Shown here: positions 47,101 through 56,780 of the stretch, piece by piece | Position numbering within the stretch: the stretch's first letter is position 1 | Layout of the letters: every line of letters begins with the position of its first letter | DNA from: Anopheles merus | Lineage: Eukaryota > Arthropoda > Insecta > Diptera > Culicidae | Length of the DNA: 64,000 bases | NCBI RefSeq assembly: GCF_017562075.2 | Contig: NC_054082.1 | Span: forward strand, 46,521,832 to 46,585,831 | Direction of reading: 5' to 3' | Position numbers and translations under genes: made by a program | Notes under the pieces: generated by a model | Databases searched by the model: none | What the model saw: only the letters and a program-made list of their open reading frames with translations | Told to the model about the DNA's origin: nothing

Positions 47101-49479
47101 GCATTCTTTGACTACAGGATGGTGAGGCAAGAAACATTGTACGGATATATCGTTATCACCTTTAGCCTTTTGCAGATAACCTCGACTTACGTATTCACTA
47201 ATCACTGCCGCATATTCATTTTTCAAAGCAGGGTTTCGGTCGAAACGGCGTTCTAGCTGCTGAAAACGTCGTATAGCAAAAGATTTAGACTCACCTAAGT
47301 TTTTAGCCACTCCAGCGTGCTTGAACGGTAATCTCACAATATATCTCCCGGAGGAATCGCGATCATGTTGTTGCTGAAAGCTGTCCTCGCACTCTTGTTC
47401 CTCGGACGTCCATTTAACGGCCTCTGGAATTTGCTCTATTTCCCAAAATTTAACAATGAGCTCTTCGAGCGAAGGTTTGGTACCAACATGCATGATCGAC
47501 TGCGGAACGATGCTCTTATTATCATCAGCTTCACCCTTTACTTTACCGGTCGCTAACCACCCAAAGACAGAATCAATAAACGCTGGCATGTTTCCGACAG
47601 GCTTCCTAACCTTGACTGTACCATGGCCCTTTGTCTGCAAAAATTCATGGTAATATTCTGAGCCCAGCAAAATATCAATTTGACCGCCATTGCCAGCCTC
47701 GGGATCAGCCAATTGAAAATCACGATTAAATAGTGACGTGTCGATACGTTCCGGATGGTAGCCAGTAATCATTGGTAGCACCGAAAAATTCATTCGACGT
47801 TTGTAGGCGAAGTTCCTTGATGCTATTTCCGCTTCAACGGTTTTAGCTGTGAATACCGGGCATTTGCCTACGCCTACTAGCTCTTGGCTGCGACCTTTTC
47901 CGTTCAGATGCAAACTGCGACATAGAGCTTCTGATATAATATTTACTTGTGCACCGCTATCGATCAACGCTCTTGCTTGTTTCTGCTTTCCTGAAGAATT
48001 TTTAACAAAAATAATCGCAGTAGATAAAAATATATGATTTTGCGATGCGGTTACAGCTGCATTTACTGACGAGGTGGTGCTACTCGATTCGTTCACGTTC
48101 AGCTCGTTCATTTGTTCCGATAGCGATCCATTTAGCTGTTCTCTATGCAGAAGAGTATGGTGTTTTTTATGACATTCGGAACATCGAAATCTCATCTTGC
48201 ATGCCATAGAGACGTGCCCCGGGCGTAGACAGTTACGGCAAAGCCGTTTTTCGCTTACAAATTGATATTTGTCATCAATTGACATGTTGTTAAATAGATT
48301 GCATGTATGAAGTAGGTGTTGCTCTCCACATTTTACGCAAATCTGAATCTGGGATGTTACGTTCATTGCCAATTGTCGTTCTACTGTCTTTCTTAATTTG
48401 CTGGTTTGAACACGATCCTCTGTAACAGCATCTAGAACTCGAGACTGAACATGAAGAAATTTCACTAAATCATCCAAACTGTGTTTTTTTGAATTTTCTA
48501 CATATTTCTCCCAATCATGGTGTGTTTTTTCATCCAGCTTTGATAGCATAATTTGGATAATAAGCATACCCCATTCATCAGTACTCTCTCCTAACTGCTT
48601 CAGAAGCTTTATATTTCGCTCAAACGTGTCCACTAATGAGTGGATTTCCTTCTGGCTGGAGGATTTCAAAGCGGGATACTGCAATAAAGAATTAACGTAA
48701 CGCTTTTTTAGTACATACTCATTCGAAAATCGCTCAACAAGAGCGTTCCAGGCTGGCATATAGCTTGCTCCTGTCGATGGAAAAGAATTAATTAGGCTAG
48801 CAGCTTCTCCTTTTAACGATTGCTTCAAATAAGCTATTTTGTGCACAGGCGCTAGAGTTGTATTAGTGTGAATGTTTGCCTCAAACATATCGCGGAAAGG
48901 TAGCCATTCGTCGTATTTTCCTGAAAAAACTGGAAGCGACAAGTTTGGTAATTTGATAAGGCAGCTTGATTCACCCATACTATCTTGCATTTGACTTGCC
49001 GACTCTTTCACTCGCACTGCTGGAGCTTCTACTGGTGGGGGCTTAATAATCTTCAATCTGATGAGATCCGCAATTTGCATACAATTTTCATCTACGGCGT
49101 CATATAACTGCTCATTTTCATCAGAATGGCATGCATCATCCAAGAGTCGCAACTCGTTGGCAATTGCCTCAAATTCCATCCAGCATTTTTCCAATCGATT
49201 GAGTCGAGTCGTTGCTTGCTCCTGCGTTATGCCGTTTGCTCGCTCTGCAAAATTGTCGATCCGTTCGATGCAACGCAAGATGGCGTCTCTTTGCGCTTTC
49301 TTGCCAGCTATTTTCGTTTGTTCATTACTTTTACGGGCTAGCTGCGCTTGCTTATCGTACTTGTCCGCCATCTTGCTTGACATAGGTTGCTGTGGTTGGC
49401 AGGCCGGCAACATCGTTTCATTAACAGATGAATCTTTAAACCCAAGGAAAGCTTCTTCGTCCGAACTGAAATCCGTCAT
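44146..49479 (-). CDS. BEL/Pao gag-pol polyprotein (1777 residues)
   Basis: One uninterrupted frame. The ATG at 49479 is chosen because the frame above it begins with TTG. In order: a gag region of about 430 residues; zinc knuckles (CVKCGEQHLLHTC, then CRNCLRPGHVSMAC and a further Cys/His cluster); an aspartic protease with ALIDSGAQVN; RT with the YVDDYIGG active site; RNase H with CFADASEAAYGAV; integrase with an HH-CC zinc site (HRRLLHAG ... CKSCVTC) and the catalytic residues in VGVDYCGPF, VYSDNGLNF and FGGLWEAAVKS; and a C-terminal module with HWKRWRTEY that is typical of BEL/Pao. The order protease-RT-RNase H-integrase with gag fused in one frame is the BEL/Pao layout. No lesion is seen, so activity is plausible. 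Confidence 0.97.
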   Translation of the reverse strand: MTDFSSDEEAFLGFKDSSVNETMLPACQPQQPMSSKMADKYDKQAQLARKSNEQTKIAGKKAQRDAILRCIERIDNFAERANGITQEQATTRLNRLEKCWMEFEAIANELRLLDDACHSDENEQLYDAVDENCMQIADLIRLKIIKPPPVEAPAVRVKESASQMQDSMGESSCLIKLPNLSLPVFSGKYDEWLPFRDMFEANIHTNTTLAPVHKIAYLKQSLKGEAASLINSFPSTGASYMPAWNALVERFSNEYVLKKRYVNSLLQYPALKSSSQKEIHSLVDTFERNIKLLKQLGESTDEWGMLIIQIMLSKLDEKTHHDWEKYVENSKKHSLDDLVKFLHVQSRVLDAVTEDRVQTSKLRKTVERQLAMNVTSQIQICVKCGEQHLLHTCNLFNNMSIDDKYQFVSEKRLCRNCLRPGHVSMACKMRFRCSECHKKHHTLLHREQLNGSLSEQMNELNVNESSSTTSSVNAAVTASQNHIFLSTAIIFVKNSSGKQKQARALIDSGAQVNIISEALCRSLHLNGKGRSQELVGVGKCPVFTAKTVEAEIASRNFAYKRRMNFSVLPMITGYHPERIDTSLFNRDFQLADPEAGNGGQIDILLGSEYYHEFLQTKGHGTVKVRKPVGNMPAFIDSVFGWLATGKVKGEADDNKSIVPQSIMHVGTKPSLEELIVKFWEIEQIPEAVKWTSEEQECEDSFQQQHDRDSSGRYIVRLPFKHAGVAKNLGESKSFAIRRFQQLERRFDRNPALKNEYAAVISEYVSRGYLQKAKGDNDISVQCFLPHHPVVKECSTSTKIRPVFDGSAKTASGCSLNDVLMKGPVIQDSLLNLLLRFRLHPIAIAADIEKMYLQIKVHPDHTPLQRILWRSDQSQPVETYELQRVTFGLSPSSFLATRVLKQLAIDEGDNFPVAKKALLNDFYVDDYIGGTDTEDEALQLYEQLVKLLAKGGFRLQKWSTNSKMLLTKINPGDRASKTAVNFISDDPVKTLGVVWLPASDHLYVQANTIEYAEPLTKRRIYSMIARLFDPLGLIAPIISWAKIRMQKLWIACHDWDDPLSSELAEEWKGFHANLPLLSDIKIPRYVRLPKSTSMQLHCFADASEAAYGAVMYLRSTDGDGQIKVEILAAKSRPAPLKRISLARLELCAAVVAINLWNHVSKSMGMQEIETFMWSDSRVVLHWLKSPSYTWVTFVANRVSLIQDIGKCCKWMHIRGTENPADIVSRGALPQQLLSSDLWFHGPSWLSSPQEEWKESKMIEVPPEEMMERKKQNIAAISIDSVHWVKRFSCYWKALRFTAYCLRWKGYRRQQNPSREAFITTIDLENAKITFVKMLQNVYFPNDMRELSSGKPVRATSRLKSLHPFIDADGLLRVGGRLQQTGIEYSGKHPLLLPGSSHFAKLIAVEYHRRLLHAGPRATLAEMRKEYWVIDGRRIANSVCKSCVTCFRADPKTVSQPMGQLPESRATPTRPFSVVGVDYCGPFYLKPPHRRAAATKAYAAVFVCFAVKAVHLELVEDLSTAAFLAAFRRFVSRRGFPTKVYSDNGLNFRGANTELMELHRLLNDSHHKEAVLAECARNKVEWHFIPPRAPNFGGLWEAAVKSAKRTLRKLFRLQRLSFGEMSTVLVQIEAQMNSRPLTPLSEDPSEVDALTPGHFLIGTALMALPDNNVVDVPENRVRRFQLLQQLVQRHWKRWRTEYMCELHNNNQRILVPQRVAVGQMVILKEDNVAPCEWPLARIHEVHPGSDGIVRVVTLRTQQGFLKRPVSRVCLLPFEKEEQY

Positions 49480-49500
49480 TTTCCACAATTTTCACAATCT

Positions 49501-49517
49501 TGGTCACTACGGCACCA
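49501..49517 (-). promoter_or_regulatory. Primer-binding site of the BEL/Pao element
   Basis: One base inside the 5' LTR, the minus strand reads TGGTGCCGTAGTGACCA, starting with the TGG complementary to a tRNA CCA end. The cognate tRNA was not identified. Confidence 0.65.
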
Positions 49518-49518
49518 A

Positions 49519-49693
49519 TGTTTAGTTTGGAATTCCTTTATTCAGATCCTACGTTGTGTTTCTTAATTCTTCCTCTGTTTCCCTATCTGGACATGTGCCC
49601 AAAACCCCTTCTGTCAAAACAAAACCTGTCATCCTAACGTCATAAACGTCTGTCATGTCCCAATTCACAAAACCAAACGTCTCATAGCAAACA
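49519..49693 (-). repeat. 5' LTR of the BEL/Pao element (175 bp)
   Basis: Same length and apparently same sequence as 43937-44111. It is followed on the plus strand by the second GGTGC duplication. Confidence 0.96.
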
Positions 49694-50140
49694 GGTGCAA
49701 CGATTCCGGTAGATGCAAGAAAGCATAAGCGACCCGTTAGTGCCACGAGTTCATTTAGGGTCAGGCCAAGATGGATTCATTCCGACCCCAATGATCAGTA
49801 GGTGCTTGAAAGTATAAGCGCCTCCGACCCGTTGGTGTAGCTAGTTCGAATCGGGTCGAGTCGAGGTAGGTTCAATACTTTGCGCACTCGATTCTGACTG
49901 GTTCGCATCCGACTCTGTGTCAGGTCGTGAAATGTATCGTACTAATAAGGAATTTCATGCATAATATGTTTGGGGAAATGATTTTATGATTGGCTGTCAG
50001 TATTATGAAAAAATCTGTTATTTTCGGTATGAAATATGAAAAATCGGTAGTTATAGAGAGGTCATCTGTGAATTAGCAGGCATTTTAAAAATCGGTAGGA
50101 ACACAGATAAATCGGTATTCCTGGTCACTCTGTCGGCGGT

Positions 50141-50318
50141 GGTGTAAGTTGGTGGTGTAACTTTCACCTGTCATTCACCGCATGTTTCCAGCGCTGTCAA
50201 AATAAAAACAATGTGCGCGTAGCGAAAAGATCTTTTCCCGGCACACTTGCACTCATTCGCGCGTCCAGACTAGTGAGTATTTAGCTAGCAAAAAGTGCCA
50301 ATTTCCTACCTAGCGAGG
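50141..50318 (+). promoter_or_regulatory. NOL6 promoter side of the split divergent spacer
   Basis: This 178-bp stretch lies between the right duplication of the hAT-like element and the NOL6 start. It holds the NOL6 5' leader and core promoter. The leader appears to be short and unspliced. Confidence 0.5.
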
Positions 50319-53300
50319 ATGAACCGAGTGAAAAAGAAACCGAGTGGCAGTTTGGTGCTATTGAAGAAAAAGAAAACCAAAAAGCAACAAGTGCCCATGG
50401 ATTCGGACAACGAAGCGTACGACTCAATGGTCGACAACGGTACCGATGAGGATGATGATGATGATGACGACGGCGGTGGTGAACTTAATGGTGCCGGTCC
50501 GAACGAAAACGCTTCCGGGGAGGAACGCGACAGCATGGACAGCGGCCACGAGAGTGGTGCCTTTGTGCGTGTTCCAAAACCATCGAAGAAGAAGGCCGTC
50601 AAAGCGTTGAAGCGCAAAGTGGTCGCACACGAGGACGACGAAGCGCACCGTAAGCGCCTGAAAGAGATGAAGGAACTGTACAAACCACCGACCATGGAGG
50701 AGATAAACCGGCTGAAGGAAACGGAAAACTACTACCACTCGAATCTGTTCCGCATGCAGACGGAGGAAATGCTGAAGGAGGTGCGCGTGTCGTCCAAGGT
50801 GGGCCGGTTCAGTCACGTTTGGGTAGAGCAGTTTAAACAATTTCTCCACACAATAGAAGACGGTGCCAGTGACCGGTGGCTGCACGAACTGGAGTACGAT
50901 GGTGTGCAATTTCCACTGCCGTTGGCCAGCATGCAGCACGGGCAGGAAGTGCTCGGCAAGGAACGGTTCCGATTTGTGCAGCAGCACCAGGTGCGCGTGA
51001 TCGGTGGGTGCGATGGAATGCTGCGCACCTCGTTCGGGAAACCACTGGTCGTGGATCTGCTTATGGTCATGCCAGAGAAGTGTCTTCACAAGGAGGACTA
51101 CCTGAACCTGCGCTACCACTGCAAGCGGGCGCACTATCTCTGCACGATTGCGGAACGTTTGCTGCAGCAGGCGACAAACGATAAGGTGGTCTCGAACATT
51201 CGCTTCGAGCCACTGAAGGGCGATCATACGAAGCCAGTACTTGTAATGGAACCCGCCGATGAACGGTTCGCAAGAAAGGTTCACTTTCAGCTGCACGTAG
51301 TGGCCGATAGTAGCAAATTTCCCAAGAAACGGTTCCTCCCGCATCGGAACAACGTGCGACCGAGCTTGATCGGTGGGCAGGCGGAAACGGTATCGACGGA
51401 GGAGTACGAAAACCTTCCTACTCCTCACTACAACACTTCCATTCTTTATGACGTTCGGTTGGTGAAGAATGTAGAGCTGCTGGAAAGCATCATCCAGTCG
51501 GAGAGCGTGCGGGAAGCGATCGTCTTGCTGAAGGTGTGGATACGCCAGCGGCACTTCGACCGAGGCCGGTACGGTTTCGACGGCGCACTGGTCACGTTCT
51601 ACGTCGCGTATTTGCTGCAGAACAAGCGCATCTACCCGAACATGAGCAGCTACCAGATCATTCGACTGTTCTGGAACCAGCTGGCGGGCAGCAGCTGGGA
51701 CAAGGAGGGAATTTCCTTTGACAACAGTAGCCGCGAAATGCTGGCCTCCTTCTTCCGCTACTACGACGTGGTGTTTATCGATCCGCTCGGGACGCTCAAC
51801 CTTGCCGCCAACCTGCCGGTGGATCTGTACCGGCGCGTGCGGCACGAAAGTGCACTGGCGATACGGTTGCTTGATAACCGCCAAATTAACTCCTTCCTGG
51901 CACTGTTCCTAGCAAGCTATCCCTCCTTTGCCCAGTACGATCACATAGTGATGGTCAACGATTCCAAGCTCGTCACTGCCACGATTGAATCGTTCGCCGA
52001 GGACGTCGATAAGCTCGATTACTTCGGTGACGCTCAGGCACTCTTCACGCGCATGGTCGAAAGGCTGCTACGGAAAGGGCTGGGAGCGCGTGCCGCCTAT
52101 CTCGTCCCGCTCGCTAGCGTTCTTAAAGAGGGCGAGAGTGCGATGCCGGTGAAGCCCCGGTTGGCGCTGGGACTTGCGCTCAACGGTTCGGAAGCGTTCA
52201 ATCTGGTCGATAAAGGCCCGGAAGCGATCGATGCGGAGGCAAGCGAAGCGTTCCGCTCGTTCTGGCACGGCAAGGCAGAGCTGCGTCGCTTCAAGGACGG
52301 CTCCATCACGGAGTCGTGCGTGTGGGGCGAAACGTCCGACCCGATCGGACAGAAGCGTTTGATCGTGCGTGAGATAGTGAAGTTTCTGCTGCAAGCGCAT
52401 TTCGATATGCCCGAGAACAAGATCGTATATTTGGCGGAACAGTTCGAGGCCGCGGTAACACCGTTACCGGTCCAGGAGTTGCACGAAACAATCGAGGAAC
52501 GCTCGCTAGCCGTCATCCGCACGTTCGATACGCTTGGACGTGTGATGCGCGATTTGGAACATCTGCCGTTAACGATCAATGCTATTATTGGAACGGATCC
52601 GGTGTTTCGCTATACTGATCCAGATCCTCCCCGGCCGACCGCTAGTGGAATGCAGTCCAGGAATGGGGAGACGGTATTTCTTAGTGGGAAACCGATCCGC
52701 GCTACGATCCAGCTGGCGGCTAGTGGAAAATGGCCCGCCGATCTGGAAGCGATACGACGCCTGAAAACGGCATTCTATCTGCGCATTGCCGGCGATGTGA
52801 ACACCTCGCGGGAATTAAAAGGACGAGTCCAGGCCCAAGCATACAACGACTATTTGGATGTGCTTTTTGGTAAGTGCGGTACAGGCAGTACTCACAGCCT
52901 TCCAACACCTTGAAGGTATTTAAGTGAACTTTTTTTTTTGTTTAAATAGAAAAATACCTATTCCGGTTCGAGATTATTCATCAGCGCGAAATAGGCATTC
53001 TTCGCGAGTATCTGTCCGCGAACAAGGTTACACGCCTGCAGAAGGACACGGATGAAAGCGTCGCCCTGGAGATGCGGGCCACGATCCTGCCCCAGCTGAC
53101 CGGCTTCCTGCACGGTTTACATCAGCAGTACTTCTCCTTCGGGTCCGTCGCTGCCATTACGAAACGCTGGCTTTACTCGCAGCTAATCGATCCATATCTC
53201 TGGCCGGACGAGTGTACGGAACTGCTGCTCGCTGCGCTGTATTTAAACCAACCGTTGCAACCGCCGATACAACCGCAGACGGGCTTCCTGCGCTGGCTGC

Positions 53301-54160
53301 AGTTTATCGCTTCCACCGACTGGAGCAAAGAGATGATCGTGGTGAACCTAACCGACAAACTGTCGAGCGAAACGATCGAAGAGCTGGAGAAGGACTTTTT
53401 CGAACGCCGCCATTCGTTCCCACCGCTCACAATCGTAACGCCGTGCGATGCGGGAAAGTATGGACTGTTTGGACGGAGAGCACCAACGCTAGAAATACTG
53501 AACCGGGTGACGCTGCTTGCTAAGGCGGCCACACAGCTGGTGGAAACCGATTTCCGTACGCTTCGCAACAAAATTCAGGTATGGTAGTGCCGCGTGGGGT
53601 GGCAGTGAAACTCTTAAAACGGGACCGATTTTAGATTCGCATTCTGTGTGATCTGTTTAGGATTTCTTCGAACCATCGGTTGAAGGTTACAACGTCCTCA
53701 TTCACCTGCACGCCTACATCGTAACGCCGATCGGAATACGCAAATCGCACGAAATAGGCGTTCACAAGACGCCGGGTTTGTCAGTTAACTCGACGGACAA
53801 AGAGCCGGCAGCGGGGCTCGATCCGGTGCGCTCTTATTTGCAAGAGCTTCGTGAAGCCTATGGACAGTTTGCCATCTTCTTCTACGACCCGTGTGGCGGC
53901 GATCGGATAGCCGTCCTGTGGCGTCCGCAAGCATTGGAAGAAAAACCGTTTACGGTAAGTGCACGTTGTACGCCAAGCGTTGGAGAGGGTGTGTTAATGC
54001 AATGCGTATGCTTGTTTCATTTCTCTTACCCCAGACATCGAACGTAAATGGAAGAAAGTTTACGAATGACGGTACACTGCAGCTGAATATCGATGCGTTA
54101 GTGCGAGACTTTGAGATCCTGGGTGAAGGATTGGTGAGCAGCGTCGAGAAAATGCACTAA
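50319..54160 (+). CDS. Nucleolar protein 6 (NOL6/Nrap), small-subunit processome
   Basis: NOL6 (Nrap; yeast Utp22) is a nucleolar component of the small-subunit processome needed for 18S rRNA maturation. Exons: 50319-52869, 52950-53578, 53661-53954 and 54035-54160; phases agree and give 1199 residues, close to the family's usual 1150-1250. The ATG at 50319 is the first in frame; the frame above begins with GTG. The first 100 residues are Lys-rich with an acidic run (about residues 37-60) typical of nucleolar proteins. The body carries the Nrap repeat folds derived from poly(A)-polymerase-like modules: KVWIRQRHFDRG, FWHGKAELRRFKDGSI and WPADLEAIRRLKTAFYLRI are conserved blocks. The Drosophila counterpart is Mat89Ba (from general knowledge). 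It is transcribed away from zinc-finger copy 2 and towards the GH31 gene. Confidence 0.95.
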
Positions 54161-54244
54161 ACACAACATACAATGTGTTTGAAAGATAGTTTTAAAACGA
54201 CCGACCTGTTTCGGATTATAATTTAAAGAGCAAAAAAAAACTGC

Positions 54245-54250
54245 AATAAA
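54245..54250 (+). terminator. Poly(A) signal of NOL6
   Basis: An AATAAA 85 bp after the NOL6 stop. Confidence 0.75.
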
Positions 54251-54291
54251 ATACATTTCTCTTCCTTCCCATGTACATCAATAGTTTCTAA

Positions 54292-54297
54292 TTTATT
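54292..54297 (-). terminator. Poly(A) signal of the GH31 gene
   Basis: AATAAA on the minus strand, about 140 bp beyond the GH31 stop and 47 bp from the NOL6 signal on the other strand; the two transcripts likely overlap at their 3' ends. Confidence 0.6.
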
Positions 54298-54435
54298 TTG
54301 GTTTTTGATGGAAAAATAGTAGGTAAATATAAATCACTATGTGTTCTGCTTACTCTACCATCCAAATTCGGAACCCGGTTTTTCGTTGCTTTGTATAAGG
54401 AACTAGCGTAATTTGGTTGCGACAGACCGCCCTGC

Positions 54436-56463
54436 TTAGTTTAGCTGGAACGTGGCAGAGACAAAGTATGGCAGCGTGTCCATCGGTGCGGTGTAGTTGT
54501 AGATCCATCGGCCACCTTCGTGCACCCGGTTCGTGTTGCCATCACGCCACGTACCCTTGGGCAGATATATGTCCCGGGTGGTAGCAAACTCCGCCAGCAC
54601 CGGTGCTACCACAATGTCCTCCCCGAGCAGGTACTCTGCAACATTAGGAAAGGAGCATTAAAATGGAAGGAAGAAGAAAACACCCCATCTCAAAAGGATC
54701 GTTGTCAGTTCTATCTCACCGTCGTAGATAGTTTGGGCGATCTTATCGGTTGGATCGAGCCACCAGATGGGGGGATTCACCGGTGTACCGTGCGATACGG
54801 CCAGTCGCATCCGCTGGATAATGTAGTCTGAGTAGGTTTCGTGCAGCTGAGCGAATTTCTTCGATATTGTTATACTCTGTGAAAGCAAGCGTTAGGAGGC
54901 CGCGTTTAGATACCATTCTATAGGATGACGTTCCTTGTTCTCAACATACCTCCTCATCAATATCCCACGGCGTCTTGGAGAACTGTATGCTCGGCATGAA
55001 GACGCTCGCCTCCAGCCAGCGTATGAACAGCTCCTTCGTGAGTATATCGTCCCCGTACACGTTGCCACCGATCATGTCCGGCAGCACGAACGGGTAGCCG
55101 TTCAGATTCATCTGCAGCAGGGTCGGTATCAGCGACAGTAGCCCATTGTTCCAGCCCCAGCGTGTATCGAAATCGAGCATCCGCACAAACACGGGCAGAT
55201 CCTGCGTTCCCCAACCGGTGCGCACCTCGATCATGCCACCGAAGGCGGCACACATGCGCACGAAGTTAACCGTTTGGCTCGACGGTAGCAGTGCCGTGGG
55301 TCCTTCAATGTCGGGATCGGCCGGTGCCCAGCTCGTCTCGCCCGCATCAAACTTAAAGTTGTCGATGCCGAGATCCTGCAGTTCACGCAACCGCCGCCGG
55401 TACCATTCGACTGCGTCCGGGTTGTTGAAGTTAATGTAGGACGCCTCGTTTTCGCCACTGTTCCACCACTTGGTGTTGTACCCGATCGTTTCGTTGTGCG
55501 ATTTCACTAGATAGCTGGGGAAGAGGGAGTAGGAAGGTTTTTTTTTTAATTGGAATTGCGTATGCAGGACGGGAAGCTCATACCCCTTGCTGAGTGCCTC
55601 CGTGTACCAGGGATCACAGTTCTTGTTGATGAACGGATGCACCCACAGCGTCACGCGGAAACCCATCTCGCGCAACGTTTCCGTCATCTCGGTCACGTTC
55701 GGGAAGGTGATCGTGTTGAAGGTGAGCGATCCGTAGCACACCTCCCACAGATCGTCGATGTCGAGCTGGGCGTTCTTGAACCCGTACGCGTTAATTTCGC
55801 GCGCAAAGTCCAGCACCGTTTGCTGGCTGATCGGGCGGCGGTAGCGCACCCACGTGGACCAGATCGGTTGCCGTACCATGCGCTCGTCGGGAATGTCTAC
55901 CGGTTGGTTCAGCACCCGCTCGACCGCCTTCTGGTGCGCTTCGCGCGCATCGGCCGCTACACCGATGCGGTAGTTGAACACAAACTCGTCGTCGTACGTG
56001 TAGTAGGGCAGCTCCTTTTTCGCGGTAAACCGTAGCACCTGATCGTTCTGGTCGATAAACAGTGGCACCTCCTTGTCGACGTAGAAAAACACCCCGGCCG
56101 TGCTAACCCAGTAGCGTTCGATGATGGCCGCACTGTGCAGTTCCTTCGTGATGTATGGGTAGTCATCGAACCGCAGCTTCTCGATCGGATAGTACTGCTC
56201 CATCAGCTCCGGGCCGCCGTACCAGTGGAGCGGGGTTTGTTCCGCCCCGAACGTATCGTGCAGATGCAGCACATCGCTACCGATCTGGCCCTTGCGCAGG
56301 GTGCGTGAGATACTGAGGAAGGCAAAGCCGGCGCTGTCCTCTAGTTCACGAATTTCCACGCTGTGACCGTTACCGTACAGTCGCATACCTTTCGGGAACG
56401 TTTCGATGTCCGAGTCGTCCGTGAAGTCATGATCGAAGGTGATCCTTTGCACGCGATCGTCAC
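54436..56463 (-). CDS. Glycoside hydrolase family 31, MYORG-like (N-terminus not found)
   Basis: This is an alpha-glycosidase of the GH31 branch that includes vertebrate MYORG and, probably, fly tobi. Exons: 56463-55584, 55514-54950, 54876-54720 and 54635-54436; phases agree and give 600 visible residues. The first starts after CACATCAG and needs one base from an upstream exon, so the N-terminus (likely with a signal or membrane anchor) is missing. The 69-bp intron 55515-55583 has no stop and keeps frame, but removing it restores the SKGYLVKS join expected in the family. The catalytic nucleophile is the Asp of NFKFDAGE (about residue 350); the acid/base is probably an Asp in RMLDFDTRW. Other family blocks are WSTWVRYRR, LDIDDLWE, TLWVHPFIN and IWWLDP. 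The substrate is unknown; MYORG is an alpha-galactosidase. Confidence 0.93.
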
Positions 56464-56564
56464 CTGATGTGAGAGGTTGAGAATGTAGAACATATGGTCA
56501 TAAATTATTATTTATGAGCTTATCTTCTCTACAACTGATAAAAAATGTAAGAGCATAACGATGC

Positions 56565-56773
56565 ATTCTTCTTCTTCTTCTTTTTGGTCCAACGTACTAC
56601 GCGTACATGTTGGCCTATATAAGCTTTCGAGATTTAATTCATTACCACGCAGCCGGATAGTCAGATATAGTCAAATCCTTGCTACAGGGAGACGGTCCAT
56701 ACTAGGCTTGAACCCATGCAGGGTATGTTATTGAGTCGTTTGAGTTGACGAATATACCACGGGACCGCCCCTG
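56565..56773 (-). mobile_element. tRNA-derived SINE, well-preserved copy
   Basis: On the minus strand it begins CAGGGGCGGTCCCGTGG, with a box A-like segment, a good box B (GGGTTCAAGCC) and a 3' end of AAG repeats (AAGAAGAAGAAG). It is flanked by ACGATGC (56558-56564 and 56774-56780). It shares its body with 37747-37932 and its 5' third with 61024-61204. Confidence 0.88.
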
Positions 56774-56780
56774 ACGATGC

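Larger units (their letters stand above)
43937..49693 (-). mobile_element. Complete BEL/Pao LTR retrotransposon, apparently young
   Basis: A 5757-bp element has two 175-bp LTRs that I could not tell apart base for base, an intact polyprotein and an exact 5-bp target duplication, GGTGC (43932-43936 and 49694-49698). It is transcribed on the minus strand, so the 5' LTR is at 49519-49693. Identical LTRs plus an unbroken frame indicate a recent insertion, probably polymorphic. It lies inside the hAT-like element, so it could insert there without directly breaking a gene. Confidence 0.97.
43147..50132. mobile_element. hAT-like non-autonomous element, interrupted by BEL/Pao
   Basis: The left end CAGTGAGACCAG and the reverse complement of the right end, CAGAGTGACCAG, match at 10 of 12 positions. 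They are flanked by CCGGCGGT (43139-43146) and TCGGCGGT (50133-50140), an 8-bp duplication with one difference, the size produced by hAT transposases. Without the BEL insertion the element is about 1224 bp. It has CGGTAGG-type motifs near both ends and degenerate repeats containing GACCCG/CGGGTC in its middle, but no recognisable transposase. The short, imperfect inverted repeats make the class assignment moderate. The mismatch in the duplication suggests an older insertion than the BEL inside it. Confidence 0.65.

Noticed and set aside
50424..51884. A 486-codon minus-strand frame opposite NOL6
   Set aside because: It is an antisense shadow of a GC-rich coding exon. It has no domain, and the plus strand is clearly NOL6.
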